DNA of 64,000 nucleotides from Photobacterium arenosum (lineage in GTDB: Bacteria > Pseudomonadota > Gammaproteobacteria > Enterobacterales > Vibrionaceae): assembly GCF_014841115.1 (NCBI RefSeq), contig NZ_JACYTP010000003.1, forward strand, positions 345,921-409,920, given 5' to 3'. Position 1 is the stretch's first letter, and each line of letters begins with the position of its first letter. Shown here piece by piece: positions 30,605 to 40,082 of the stretch. Under the pieces are notes generated by a model that was given only the letters and a program-made list of their open reading frames with translations, was not told where the DNA came from and made no database searches. Both the position numbers and the translations under genes were made by a program.

Positions 30605-30737
30605 ACCGCTTTTTTTGAAATATTTTCTAACCAATTGATATCTATAAGACAAAATAAACCGTTTTTTTAAACAACCGCGCACTTGCTGAAACGTTCAGGC
30701 CAAGGTTGTCTGTCATCTGGTGAAAATGAAAGAAACC

Positions 30738-30765
30738 CGTTTCCAGACGAAAACGGGCTTTGAAG
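30738..30765. repeat. Hairpin in the yeeZ-psrA gap
   Basis: ACCCGTTT and AAACGGG can pair across CCAGACGA. The minus strand continues with a T-rich tail (TTTCTTTCATTTTC), so it might be a weak terminator. No gene is visible on that strand upstream of it. Confidence 0.35.
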
Positions 30766-30916
30766 AAAATCTTCTAAGAAAAAGCAGTGGCACTATGTAT
30801 GACTCCGGTATTCAGCCTTGGTTCCCACCGTACTTCGCATTATTTAAATTTTTTTCTTTTCTTCTCCGTTTCAATACTGTTCATCGCTTGTTAAATCTGT
30901 TAGCAAGGTGTAGAGT

Positions 30917-30932
30917 TTAAACATGTGTTTAA
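30917..30932. promoter_or_regulatory. Palindromic operator, probably PsrA autoregulatory site
   Basis: TTAAAC, four bases, GTTTAA: a perfect inverted repeat of the AAAC-N4-GTTT form described for PsrA. It starts 31 bases before the psrA ATG and overlaps the region just after a promoter-like TTGTTA - 17 bases - TAGAGT (about 30888-30916). Confidence 0.65.
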
Positions 30933-30947
30933 TACGGGTGACTTAAC

Positions 30948-31619
30948 ATGGTAGTCAAAGCTGATACAAAAAGCCGCATTCTGGACGCCGCTGAACTCTT
31001 GTTTGCAGAGCATGGCTTCAAAGAAACGTCGCTGCGAACAATAACCAGCAAAGCGGGAGTCAACCTGGCCTCTGTTAACTATCACTACGGTGATAAGAAA
31101 ACGCTTATCCGGGCAGTGCTGAGCCGCTACCTGGAAGAATTCATGCCAGCGCTTAAGCAGGAGCTGGAAGTGCTGCTGACCCGAGATGATTTCAGCATGG
31201 AAGATGTCTTCCGCTGTACCAAGCAACCTTTGCTGAAGCTCGGCAATTTCCGTTCTGGCGGTGCCACTATTTTCATGTCCCTGATTGGTCGCGGTTATAC
31301 CGATGTTCAGGGCCACTTACGCTGGTTTATCGTAACGCGTTATAACCCGGTGCTAAACCTGTTCACGAAAGCGGTTTGCCGCGCCAATCCGTCATTAGAT
31401 CCGGAAACCCTGTTCTGGCGCTTGCATTTTACCTTAGGGGCGTCCGTTTTTACGATGGCATCCAGTACCGCACTGCGCGAAATTGCTGAAAATGATTTCA
31501 AATGTACTGTGTCGACCGCCGATCTGATTGATCGCATGGTGCCGTATCTTGCTGCGGGTGTTGCCGCGCCGATAGAGATGCCTGCACCAGTATCAGCTGC
31601 GACAGAGAACTCTTACTGA
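30948..31619 (+). CDS. psrA: TetR-family regulator, PsrA-like
   Basis: PsrA-type repressors control beta-oxidation genes and respond to long-chain fatty acids. The 223-residue protein has a TetR helix-turn-helix (about 25-47, LRTITSKAGVNLASVNYHYGDK). Its larger ligand domain contains the PsrA-like HFTLGASVFTMAS. It lies 69 bases upstream of fadE on the same strand, which supports control of fatty-acid degradation. A palindrome in front of the gene suggests autoregulation. Confidence 0.85.
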   Translation: MVVKADTKSRILDAAELLFAEHGFKETSLRTITSKAGVNLASVNYHYGDKKTLIRAVLSRYLEEFMPALKQELEVLLTRDDFSMEDVFRCTKQPLLKLGNFRSGGATIFMSLIGRGYTDVQGHLRWFIVTRYNPVLNLFTKAVCRANPSLDPETLFWRLHFTLGASVFTMASSTALREIAENDFKCTVSTADLIDRMVPYLAAGVAAPIEMPAPVSAATENSY

Positions 31620-31688
31620 ACCCTGCAAAAAAAAATATAACAGTTAACTCTCGCCAAGACGTGGCAGAAAGACAAAAGGATGTGACCC

Positions 31689-33962
31689 ATGAGTAATAAA
31701 AGTCTGAGACAACGCTACATCAGTGATCCTGCTTTCAAGGTATTTAAGAAAGTTTTACCGCCACTGTCTGATACCGAACGGGAAGCCATGGAAGCAGGCA
31801 GTGTCTGGTGGGACGGTCAGCTTTTCGCCGGTAAGCCGGACTGGAATACCCTGCTGAATTATCCCAAGCCTAAGCTGAGTGACGACGAACAGTCTTTTAT
31901 TGACAATGAGCTTGAAACTCTGCTGAAAATGCTGGATGACAATCAGATTGTTCGTGAAGATCGTGATTTGCCTTCTGAGGTGTGGGAGTACCTGCGAAAA
32001 GAAAAATTCTTCTCATTGATCATTGGCAAAGAGTATGGCGGTCGCGAGTTCTCTGCGCATGCCAACTCGACCATTGTGACGCGTATTGCAACCCGAAGCC
32101 AAAGCGCCGCCGTGTCTGTCATGGTACCTAATTCTTTGGGTCCGGGTGAGCTACTGAGTCACTATGGTACAGAAGAACAGAAGAATTACTGGTTACCGCG
32201 TCTGGCTGACGGTACAGATATCCCGTGTTTTGCACTGACCGGTCCGGAGGCGGGCTCTGATGCCGGCGGTATCCCGGATATGGGTGAAGTTTGTTATGGC
32301 GAGCATGAAGGTAAGGAAGTACTGGGTATCCGCGTAAGCTGGAACAAGCGATATATTACCCTGGCACCTGTTGCCACTGTGCTGGGACTGGCCTTTAAAC
32401 TGCGTGATCCGCAAGGTCTGATTGGTGATCAGAAAGATATCGGCATTACCTGTGCCCTGATTCCAACCAGCCATGATGGTGTGGAAATTGGTGAGCGTCA
32501 TGACCCGCTGGGTGGTGCCTTCATGAATGGTCCAACCCGTGGTCAGGATGTGTTTATTCCTATGGAGTGGGTGATCGGCGGTCAAGACTATGCTGGGCGT
32601 GGCTGGCGTATGCTGGTGGAATGTCTGTCAGCTGGCCGTGGTATCTCACTGCCGGCGTTGGGGACGGCCATTGGCCACCTGACATCTCGCAGCACCGGGG
32701 CCTATTCTTATGTGCGTAAGCAGTTTGGTATGTCGATTGGTCACTTTGAAGGTGTTGCCGAAGCTCTGGGACGTATTGGCGGCATGACTTATATGCTGGA
32801 AGCGGCCCGTACGCTGACGACCACTTCTCTGGATATGAAAGAAAAACCGGGCATAGTGACGGCAATTGCCAAGTACCACATGACGGAAATTGCCCGTACT
32901 ATCCTGAACGACGCCATGGATATTCACGCCGGGCGGGGAATTCAGTCCGGGCCGATGAATTATCTGGCAAATCAGTATATTGGTATGCCTGTGGCGATCA
33001 CCGTTGAAGGGGCAAATATTCTGACCCGTAACCTGATGATCTTTGGTCAGGGGGCGACCCGTTGCCACCCTTATGTACTGAAAGAAATGGAAGCCGCTGC
33101 GAATCCGGATGCAGACCAGGCAGCGAAAGACTTCGATCAACTGCTGTTCAAACACATTGGTTTTGCGGTGGGGAATGTCAGCAAAGCCTTGCTCAATGCC
33201 TTCACCGGCTCCAAACTCAACCGGACACCGGTATCGGGTGAAACGGCGTATTACTATCGTCACTTGTCCCGCATGAGCCGTGCTCTGGCTGTAGCGGCAG
33301 ATTTCTCTATGTTGTCACTGGGCGGAGAACTGAAACGCCGTGAAATGGTGTCTGCCCGTCTGGGTGATGTGTTAAGCCACCTGTATCTGGCATCGGCTGT
33401 GCTGAAGCGTTATGAAATGGAAGGGCGTCAGCAGGAAGATCTGCCTTTGGTTCATTACGCGTTACAGCACTGTCTGAACAAGTGCGGTGTTGCGTTTGAT
33501 GAAGTCTTCAATAACTTCCCGCGCAAAGGGGTTGGCCGGGTACTGCGCACACTGACCTTCCCGCTGGGAATTCACTATGAAGCGCCAAAGGATGAGCTGA
33601 AACTGGCGATTTCCAAATTGCTGATGACTCCAGGGGTCGCGCGTGACCGACTGACCACCAACTGCTATATCGGTGAGAAAGACAATGATCCTGTGGCTAT
33701 CATGGAGCGTGCTTTCGTTGCCATGTACGGTGTGCGCGATATTGAGCGTAAACTGGCGAAAGCGGTGAAAGCCAGCACTGTGCCTCGTAAGGCACCATTA
33801 GCTGAAAAACTGAAGATTGCCCTGGATGCGGGGGTAATCACAGAAGCTGAGGTTGAGAAAGTGCATAATGCTGACCAGTTGAGATCGCGTGCGATACAAG
33901 TGGACAGCTTCGCACCCGAAGCGTTTAAAAAGGGCGCCTTACAGCCAGGGAAAGCCGCCTGA
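31689..33962 (+). CDS. fadE: Acyl-CoA dehydrogenase FadE
   Basis: FadE performs the first, FAD-dependent oxidation of beta-oxidation. The 757-residue protein contains the FAD/substrate signature CFALTGPEAGSDAGGIPD near residue 180. The later block GRGISLPALGTAIG and a long C-terminal domain of bacterial FadE follow. It lacks the N-terminal membrane segments of E. coli FadE (814 residues) and begins instead at the equivalent of residue 60. This short form appears usual in Vibrionaceae. AAAGGA lies eight bases before the ATG. Confidence 0.96.
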   Translation: MSNKSLRQRYISDPAFKVFKKVLPPLSDTEREAMEAGSVWWDGQLFAGKPDWNTLLNYPKPKLSDDEQSFIDNELETLLKMLDDNQIVREDRDLPSEVWEYLRKEKFFSLIIGKEYGGREFSAHANSTIVTRIATRSQSAAVSVMVPNSLGPGELLSHYGTEEQKNYWLPRLADGTDIPCFALTGPEAGSDAGGIPDMGEVCYGEHEGKEVLGIRVSWNKRYITLAPVATVLGLAFKLRDPQGLIGDQKDIGITCALIPTSHDGVEIGERHDPLGGAFMNGPTRGQDVFIPMEWVIGGQDYAGRGWRMLVECLSAGRGISLPALGTAIGHLTSRSTGAYSYVRKQFGMSIGHFEGVAEALGRIGGMTYMLEAARTLTTTSLDMKEKPGIVTAIAKYHMTEIARTILNDAMDIHAGRGIQSGPMNYLANQYIGMPVAITVEGANILTRNLMIFGQGATRCHPYVLKEMEAAANPDADQAAKDFDQLLFKHIGFAVGNVSKALLNAFTGSKLNRTPVSGETAYYYRHLSRMSRALAVAADFSMLSLGGELKRREMVSARLGDVLSHLYLASAVLKRYEMEGRQQEDLPLVHYALQHCLNKCGVAFDEVFNNFPRKGVGRVLRTLTFPLGIHYEAPKDELKLAISKLLMTPGVARDRLTTNCYIGEKDNDPVAIMERAFVAMYGVRDIERKLAKAVKASTVPRKAPLAEKLKIALDAGVITEAEVEKVHNADQLRSRAIQVDSFAPEAFKKGALQPGKAA

Positions 33963-34007
33963 TAAGCAATGATATTGCTTAATGAAGAATAAACCTGGTG
34001 GTTAAAT

Positions 34008-34036
34008 ATGCCGCGCATTTGCGCGGCATTTTTTTC
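34008..34036 (+). terminator. Terminator of fadE
   Basis: ATGCCGCGC / GCGCGGCAT with a short TTT-type loop is followed by a seven-T run. It lies 46 bases after fadE. The remaining 215 bases to fabV hold no gene that I can see. Confidence 0.9.
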
Positions 34037-34251
34037 ACTGGCTCAGCTATCCTGAAGAGGCCTGGGCTTTTAAGACGTATCCTTATTGTCTGTGGGTGCT
34101 GTTTTCTTCAGCAACTCATGGCTCAATATCAAAAAATCTGCCTTAACACCTCCAACCACTGGTCGATTTTAGCGGTTTCGAACATAAAACTGATGCGAAT
34201 TAGTGACTAACCTTTTATCCTACGGGCAACAGAACAAAGGAAGAAAACGAA

Positions 34252-35454
34252 ATGATCATCAAACCAAAAATTCGTGGATTCATTTGTACAACGACTCACC
34301 CAGTGGGTTGTGAAGCAAACGTCAAAGAGCAAATCGAATACACCCAGTCTCAGCCTAAGCTGGAAAATGGCCCTAAGCGTGTATTGGTGGTTGGCTCTTC
34401 CACTGGCTACGGTCTGGCTTCTCGTATCGCGGCAGCATTTGGCTCCGGCGCTGCGACTATCGGCGTGTTCCTGGAAAAGCAAGGTACAGAGAAAAAGCCG
34501 GGTTCAGCGGGCTGGTATAACTCTGCAGCGTTTGACAAATTCGCCAAAGCAGAAGGTCTGTACTCCAAGAGCCTTAACGGTGATGCTTTCTCGCATGAAA
34601 TGAAGCAGAAAGTGATTGAGCTGATCAAAGAAGATCTGGGTCAGATTGACATGGTGGTCTACTCACTGGCTTCCCCAGTGCGTAAAATGCCGGATTCAGG
34701 CGAGCTGATTCGCTCCAGCCTTAAACCAATGGGCGAGACCTACACAGCGACAGCAGTTGATACCAACAAAGATGTCCTGATTGAAGCGAGCATTGAGCCT
34801 GCCAGCGAGCAGGAAATTGAAGATACAGTGAAAGTCATGGGCGGCCAGGACTGGGAACTGTGGATCAATGCTCTGGCTGATGCCGGCGTGCTGGCTGAAG
34901 GTTGTAAGACGGTTGCATACAGCTACATTGGTACTGAAATCACCTGGCCAATCTACTGGCATGGTGCACTGGGTAAAGCCAAGATGGATCTGGACCGTGC
35001 TGCCAGTGAGCTGAGCAGTAAACTGGCTGCTATTAAAGGTACGGCAAACGTTGCTGTACTTAAGAGTGTTGTGACTCAGGCCAGTGCGGCGATTCCTGTA
35101 ATGCCACTGTATATTGCAATGGTCTTCAAGAAAATGCGCGAAGAAGGTGTTCACGAGGGCTGTATGGAGCAAATCTTCCGTATGTTCTCACAACGCCTGT
35201 ATAAAGCCGATGGTTCAGCCACTGAGCTGGACAGCGACAACCGCCTGCGTTTGGATGACTGGGAATTGCGTGAAGATATCCAGGAGCACTGCACAACGCT
35301 GTGGCCACAGGTGACAAATGAGAATTTGTTCGAGGTGACAGATTATCAGATGTACAAAGACGAGTTCATGAAATTGTTTGGCTTTGGTCTGAATGGCGTA
35401 GACTATGATGCAGAAGTCAATCCTGTGGTCGAGTTCGACGTTCAGGATGTCTGA
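34252..35454 (+). CDS. fabV: Enoyl-ACP reductase FabV
   Basis: FabV reduces enoyl-ACP in the last step of each fatty-acid elongation round. It belongs to the class that is largely insensitive to triclosan, unlike FabI. The 400-residue protein has the NAD-binding loop GSSTGYG at residues 48-54. The catalytic pair is Tyr235 and Lys244 ([10 protein letters not shown]), with the eight-residue spacing that defines FabV. AAAGGAAG precedes the ATG. It stands alone, after fadE and before the convergent phoPQ genes. Confidence 0.97.
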   Translation: MIIKPKIRGFICTTTHPVGCEANVKEQIEYTQSQPKLENGPKRVLVVGSSTGYGLASRIAAAFGSGAATIGVFLEKQGTEKKPGSAGWYNSAAFDKFAKAEGLYSKSLNGDAFSHEMKQKVIELIKEDLGQIDMVVYSLASPVRKMPDSGELIRSSLKPMGETYTATAVDTNKDVLIEASIEPASEQEIEDTVKVMGGQDWELWINALADAGVLAEGCKTVAYSYIGTEITWPIYWHGALGKAKMDLDRAASELSSKLAAIKGTANVAVLKSVVTQASAAIPVMPLYIAMVFKKMREEGVHEGCMEQIFRMFSQRLYKADGSATELDSDNRLRLDDWELREDIQEHCTTLWPQVTNENLFEVTDYQMYKDEFMKLFGFGLNGVDYDAEVNPVVEFDVQDV

Positions 35455-35486
35455 TCACTTTATGGTGATTACAAAAAAGCTGTGAT

Positions 35487-35515
35487 AAAAAACCGCCGAT
35501 GTTGGCGGTTTTTTT
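35487..35515 (+). terminator. Terminator of fabV, shared with phoQ
   Basis: AAAACCGCC / GGCGGTTTTTTT hairpin with a six-base loop. A-rich and T-rich flanks allow function in both directions. Confidence 0.88.
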
Positions 35516-35574
35516 ATGGCTGAGATTTCCGCGCAGCGAAAACAGCGTATAAACGGCGCATGAATTAAAGGGCG

Positions 35575-36927
35575 TTAACTGCTCTTGTCTTCTGGCAGCT
35601 CAATCACGAAGGCTGCTCCTTCAATGCTGGCTTTTTCCACGTAAATACGACCGCCGTAACAGGAAACAATATCGTGGCACACAGACAGGCCAATACCTTG
35701 TCCCGGATTGCGCTGATCAGCCCGGATCCCCCGTTGGAAAATGGCTTCCCGCATATCATCGCTGACACCGGGACCGTCATCCTCAATACGGATAGTCAAT
35801 TTTCCCTGCTGTTGCGCGGCGCTGAGGCGAATTTCACTGATACAGAACCTGAAGGCGTTTTCCAGCAGATTTCCCAGCAGTTCCATCAAATCGGTGCGGT
35901 TCAGAGGGAGGCACAAGCCCGTGCTGTACTGGCGTTTCAGTGTGACCTGTTTGGTGCTGTAAATCTTCTTCAGCATCCGCTCAAAGCTTTCCACGACTGG
36001 GTTGAGCAGGGTCTTATCTTTCTGCAGACCTTGTTGTCCCATTAAAGCACGTTTTAACTGATACTGAACCAGATCGTCCATCTGACTGATTTGTTCCAGC
36101 ATGCGCTGATTGAGATCGCAGCGGGGCAGGGAATGATCATCCAGCAAGGCATTGGCGGCGGCCAGACGGGTTTTCAGGCTGTGTGCCAGATCGTCCATCG
36201 CGTGGCGGTAGCGGGCGGTCTTGTCGTTACTGATCCGGATGAGACGATTAAGTGACTGTGTCACGTCCTGCAACTCAGTAGGAAAATCACTGTCCAGCTG
36301 CTCGCGTTTGGCGTCCGTGACCTGATTGAGCTGAGTGGCCAGTTTTCGCAACGGCTGAAAGCTCCAGTGAAATGCGGCGATGAGAAAGGCAACGGCGATC
36401 AATACAAACAAGCCGAGATACAGAGCGGTTCGGTTGTGAAGCCGGCTCAGGGACTGTTCATAGGCCGTACCTGAGCGCAGGACAACCAGCTGGTAAGCAT
36501 TGCCATTCTCGCGGTCACGGCTGATATCGTAAGCGATATAGCTCTTTGTGTTATCAGCTTTGACCAGGGTGGGGGTTTGCATTGCATCCGGCAGGCTACT
36601 GCAAATACTGGTCAGCCCCGCGGCTTTTGCCTCATCTGACAACCACATCGTATTATCATTGCGATCACAAAGGACCGACATGTAATCCGTCGCGGATGGA
36701 TCCAAGGAGTCAATCCATTTATCAACGTCTTTGATTAATCCTGCCCGGTTAAGCTGGGCAACGACTAACGGCATTTGTGCAACAAGATCCGTGGAATAGG
36801 CAGCCATGTAACTCTGGCTGTAGAGTTCATTGATCACCCAGGCCAAGGCCGAGGTAATCAGGGCAATGATCGCAATGGATGTGATCATTACCCGATGGCG
36901 CAAACGCGGGAGAATAGCCAGATTCAT
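35575..36927 (-). CDS. phoQ: PhoQ-like sensor histidine kinase
   Basis: PhoQ senses low divalent cations, acid or antimicrobial peptides and phosphorylates PhoP. The 450-residue protein has two membrane helices (about 13-35 and 167-186) enclosing a periplasmic sensor, then HAMP and dimerisation regions. The ATPase motifs include NLLENAFRFC, EDDGPGV and GQGIGLSV. His249 is the phospho-acceptor. The motif reads HSLKTR, with Arg254 in place of the usual proline. The dense acidic patch of E. coli PhoQ is not evident. It overlaps phoP by four bases. Confidence 0.88.
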   Translation of the reverse strand: MNLAILPRLRHRVMITSIAIIALITSALAWVINELYSQSYMAAYSTDLVAQMPLVVAQLNRAGLIKDVDKWIDSLDPSATDYMSVLCDRNDNTMWLSDEAKAAGLTSICSSLPDAMQTPTLVKADNTKSYIAYDISRDRENGNAYQLVVLRSGTAYEQSLSRLHNRTALYLGLFVLIAVAFLIAAFHWSFQPLRKLATQLNQVTDAKREQLDSDFPTELQDVTQSLNRLIRISNDKTARYRHAMDDLAHSLKTRLAAANALLDDHSLPRCDLNQRMLEQISQMDDLVQYQLKRALMGQQGLQKDKTLLNPVVESFERMLKKIYSTKQVTLKRQYSTGLCLPLNRTDLMELLGNLLENAFRFCISEIRLSAAQQQGKLTIRIEDDGPGVSDDMREAIFQRGIRADQRNPGQGIGLSVCHDIVSCYGGRIYVEKASIEGAAFVIELPEDKSS

Positions 36928-37601
36928 TGCGCGGTAAGCTCAAAGATGTATCCCTGACCGCGAATGGTCGAAATGGGGTTATCCTGTCCGGTCTGGCTGA
37001 TTTTTTTGCGCAGACGGCTGATCATGACCTCGATGGTATTAGGATCGCCTTCCTGATCTTCATACAACACGTCCAGCAGTCGCTGCTTGGAGACCACCTG
37101 GCGGCTGTGGCGCATCAGGTATTCCAGCAGTTCGTACTCAAAAGCGGTGAGGTCGAGCAGGTTTTCACTGACAAAAACCTGTTTCGCCAGCAGGTCGACA
37201 CGGATTTCTCCGGCGATCATCTCGGGCTTTATAAACCCTGCACTACGGCGAACCAACGCACTCAGCCGGGCCACCAGCTCTTCTCTCTGGAAAGGTTTCA
37301 CCAGATAATCATCGGCACCAGCTTCCAGTCCCGTGACTTTATCCTGCCAGTTAGAACGTGCTGTCAGAATCAGGATTGGCAGTCGTAAGCCTTTATCACG
37401 GATTTCACGAATCAGAGTGATACCGTCACGGTCGGGCAGACCTATATCGACGATAGCGACATCATTGGGGTAGTTATCAGCATAGAACAGGCCTTCTTCG
37501 GCCGTATTGGCACACTGAACTTGATTGCCCAGCTCACTGAGCTGAGTTTTCAGATGGTGGCACAGGATCGGATCGTCTTCGACTATCAGGATGCGCATCA
37601 T
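36924..37601 (-). CDS. phoP: PhoP-like response regulator
   Basis: This OmpR-family regulator is probably the partner of the adjacent kinase. The 225-residue protein has a receiver domain with the acidic pair EDD at residues 9-11, the phospho-acceptor Asp in AIVDIGLPDRDG near residue 53, and Lys in LVKPFQREE. The C-terminal winged helix ends TIRGQGYIFEL, as in PhoP. The start is one of two adjacent ATGs at 37601 and 37598. No clear PhoP box is visible in front of it. Confidence 0.9.
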   Translation of the reverse strand: MMRILIVEDDPILCHHLKTQLSELGNQVQCANTAEEGLFYADNYPNDVAIVDIGLPDRDGITLIREIRDKGLRLPILILTARSNWQDKVTGLEAGADDYLVKPFQREELVARLSALVRRSAGFIKPEMIAGEIRVDLLAKQVFVSENLLDLTAFEYELLEYLMRHSRQVVSKQRLLDVLYEDQEGDPNTIEVMISRLRKKISQTGQDNPISTIRGQGYIFELTAQ

Positions 37602-37774
37602 AATAAAGTTACCTGAAACTGTGGAATAGAGTTGCGAATACCAGAAAGCACGCTTTATAGCAAAGGGGGCTGGCGGGTACAATTTTCACCGGTTAATTGT
37701 GAGAGATTATACCACCTATCATCTGAATAACGGCTGACTCTGCCAAATGCCAGTGTCAGCCGTGTGGGGAGGTG

Positions 37775-39457
37775 CTAGCTGAGAATAATAATCAGCGTAC
37801 CTGCTATTGTGAGCAGAACGTTAGCTATGGCGTAGGTGCCTGCATAACCCAGAGCAGGAATAGTACTGCGGGCATGCTCATTGATCATGTCCATCGCCGG
37901 GGCGCAGGTACGGGCGCCGATAATGGCACCAAACAGCAGTGCACGGTTCATATCCAGTACATACGCGCCGAAAAGGTAGGCAAGCATCACGGGAATCACG
38001 CTCACCATCATGCTGACTAAAAATACGCTCGGACCAATTTGCGTAATCGATTCAAACAGGTTAGAACCGGCACTCAGGCCAATACCAACCATAAACACCA
38101 TCAAACCGAGATCTTTGGCCATATTGAGTGCGCCCTGCGGAACATAGCCGAACGTCGGGTGATTGGCACGCAGGAAACCCAGGGAGATCCCGGCGAGCAA
38201 CAGACCTGCGGCATTACCCAGACCAAAGGTAATCTGGCCGAAGGTCATGGTAATGGAACCGAAAAGCAGCCCCATAATAAAGAAGCAGCAAAAGGCCAGA
38301 AGATCAGCAATCTGACTGTGGATAGAGATAAAGCCAATGCGCTCGGCCAGCCCCAGCACCCGGCTTTTCTCACCGCTGACCTGGAGGATGTCACCTTTAT
38401 TGAGCAGGGTACTGTGGTCCATCGGCATTTCAATCTGAGCACGTACCACACGGTTGAGGAAGCAGCCATATTCGGCCAGATTCAGCTCTGATAAGCGCTT
38501 ACCGGCAATATTGTCGTTCTTGACCACGATCTCTTCTTCAACAATGCGCAGATCGAGCAAATCACGGTCAAACACTTCTTTTCCGTTGCGGAAGCTGGGA
38601 TCCAGTCGTGCGTGGCTGTCGGGGTAACCCACTAAGGCAATCTCGTCGCCTTCCTGCAGGATGGCATCACCATCCGGGTTGGCAAGAATACCATGGCGCC
38701 GGATACGCTCAATGTAGCAGCCCGTCTGGCGATAGATGCCCAGTTCACGCAGGTTACGGCCATCGATCCAGTCAATCAGTTCAGGTCCGACACGGTACGC
38801 ACGTATGATAGGTAAGTAGACTTTGCGTTGTGAGGCGCCACCTATTCCACGCTCTTTCGCAATCTGTTGCGAGGATTCAGCCAGATCTTGCTTTTGCAGC
38901 TTGGGCATCAGCTTGGCCAGCAGTATCAGGCTGATCAGGCCAATCAGGTAAGACATGGCGTATCCGACACTCAGGCTGTCAATCAGGTCCTGAACAATCA
39001 TGGGATCAGACAGATTCGATAAGCCGCCACTTAATGCATCTTTGGCACCGACCAGAACCGGCGTAGCAGTAAGAGAGCCCGCCATGAGGCCGGTCGCCAG
39101 ACCCAGATCCAGATTCAGGTAATGTGACATAGTCAGTGTGATCGTGATGGCTGATAAGAGCACCACTAAAGCCAGCAGTAAATAATGTTTACCGTCCCGG
39201 AAAAAAATACCGAAGAAGTTTGGCCCGGCCTGAATACCCACACAGAAGATGAATAGCATGAAGCCAATATTGAGGGCTTCAGCATCAAAGGTAAAACCGG
39301 CGTTACCGAAGAGGAGCGCAGTCAGGAGTACGCCAATGGAATTACCAATCTGCAACTTGGCGATACGAAGTTTTCCGACAGTAAGACCCACAGCGAGAAC
39401 TACAAAGAGGAGCAGAATATCATTCTGGCGAAGCAGGTCAGCAATGTCGATGTTCAC
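37775..39457 (-). CDS. ybjL: YbjL-like transporter of the aspartate:alanine exchanger family
   Basis: This is a 560-residue inner-membrane protein. The N-terminal half has about five helices. Two regulator-of-K-conductance C-terminal (TrkA_C) domains lie in the middle (about 205-370), and a second set of helices closes the protein. The repeated glycine-rich motifs [12 protein letters not shown] and [12 protein letters not shown] are typical of the AAE family. Substrate is unproven for YbjL; AspT relatives exchange aspartate and alanine. Its position beside grxA is as in E. coli. Confidence 0.92.
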   Translation of the reverse strand: MNIDIADLLRQNDILLLFVVLAVGLTVGKLRIAKLQIGNSIGVLLTALLFGNAGFTFDAEALNIGFMLFIFCVGIQAGPNFFGIFFRDGKHYLLLALVVLLSAITITLTMSHYLNLDLGLATGLMAGSLTATPVLVGAKDALSGGLSNLSDPMIVQDLIDSLSVGYAMSYLIGLISLILLAKLMPKLQKQDLAESSQQIAKERGIGGASQRKVYLPIIRAYRVGPELIDWIDGRNLRELGIYRQTGCYIERIRRHGILANPDGDAILQEGDEIALVGYPDSHARLDPSFRNGKEVFDRDLLDLRIVEEEIVVKNDNIAGKRLSELNLAEYGCFLNRVVRAQIEMPMDHSTLLNKGDILQVSGEKSRVLGLAERIGFISIHSQIADLLAFCCFFIMGLLFGSITMTFGQITFGLGNAAGLLLAGISLGFLRANHPTFGYVPQGALNMAKDLGLMVFMVGIGLSAGSNLFESITQIGPSVFLVSMMVSVIPVMLAYLFGAYVLDMNRALLFGAIIGARTCAPAMDMINEHARSTIPALGYAGTYAIANVLLTIAGTLIIILS

Positions 39458-39559
39458 AACAAATTTTTCCGAAGTCAGCGCAATATACTAAAGATATGGT
39501 TCGGAATTTTATCTTAAACTATTGCTATACGATACCGATATTCGAGGTGCGCGACACAA

Positions 39560-39585
39560 AAAAAGGCTGATTAAACAGCCTTTTT
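39560..39585 (-). terminator. Terminator of grxA
   Basis: AAAAAGGCTG / CAGCCTTTTT with a six-base loop. It lies 34 bases beyond the grxA stop and before ybjL on the same strand. Confidence 0.8.
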
Positions 39586-39619
39586 GTCAACGAGTCACAT
39601 TTGCGCAATTGAACTGTGA

Positions 39620-39883
39620 TTATTGAAACAGTCCAAGGTTGTCTTTTGCGTACGCTTCGAATTCTGTGCAGCCACCGATATGCTGTTGATCAACGAAGAT
39701 TTGTGGCACCGTTTCAACGGGCTTACCCACGGTTTTTTCCAGGTCAGCCTTGGAAATGCCTTCTGCGTGAATATCTACATAACGATAGTTGAAATCATCA
39801 CGTTCTTCTTTCAGCTTGTCAGCCAAGTCTTTTGCACGAACACAGAAAGGGCAGCCAGGGCGACCAAAAATTACTACGAACAT
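39620..39883 (-). CDS. grxA: Glutaredoxin 1
   Basis: GrxA is a small glutathione-dependent thiol reductant that supports ribonucleotide reductase and OxyR reset. The 87-residue protein has the active site CPFC at residues 11-14, the cis-proline segment ETVPQIF and the glutathione-binding GGCTEFEAYAK. Length and motifs match GrxA. A ribosome site AGGAGAAG precedes the ATG. Confidence 0.96.
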   Translation of the reverse strand: MFVVIFGRPGCPFCVRAKDLADKLKEERDDFNYRYVDIHAEGISKADLEKTVGKPVETVPQIFVDQQHIGGCTEFEAYAKDNLGLFQ

Positions 39884-40031
39884 AGAGCTTCTCCTTTGTC
39901 TTGTGGGGCTACTATAACGTGAGTCTGTCGGCGGTGAAAGTCGGAATTATCAGTAGCATCAATAGAAAATTTCGATGGTTAGCGTTATTTACATCAGCGG
40001 TAAACCTGTTATGTCTGAGGTAGCGGCAATG

Positions 40032-40061
40032 AAAAAAGCCAGGCTGGACAGACCTGGCTTT
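40032..40061 (-). terminator. Terminator of the porin gene
   Basis: AAGCCAGG / CCTGGCTT with a nine-base loop is followed on the minus strand by a run of T. It lies 22 bases after the porin stop. Confidence 0.85.
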
Positions 40062-40082
40062 GGGCGGCAGTGGAGCAAGAAG

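Noticed and set aside
30720..30920. A 66-codon plus-strand frame before psrA
   Set aside because: It runs through the hairpin and the psrA promoter region, has Phe/Leu-rich random composition and no ribosome site.
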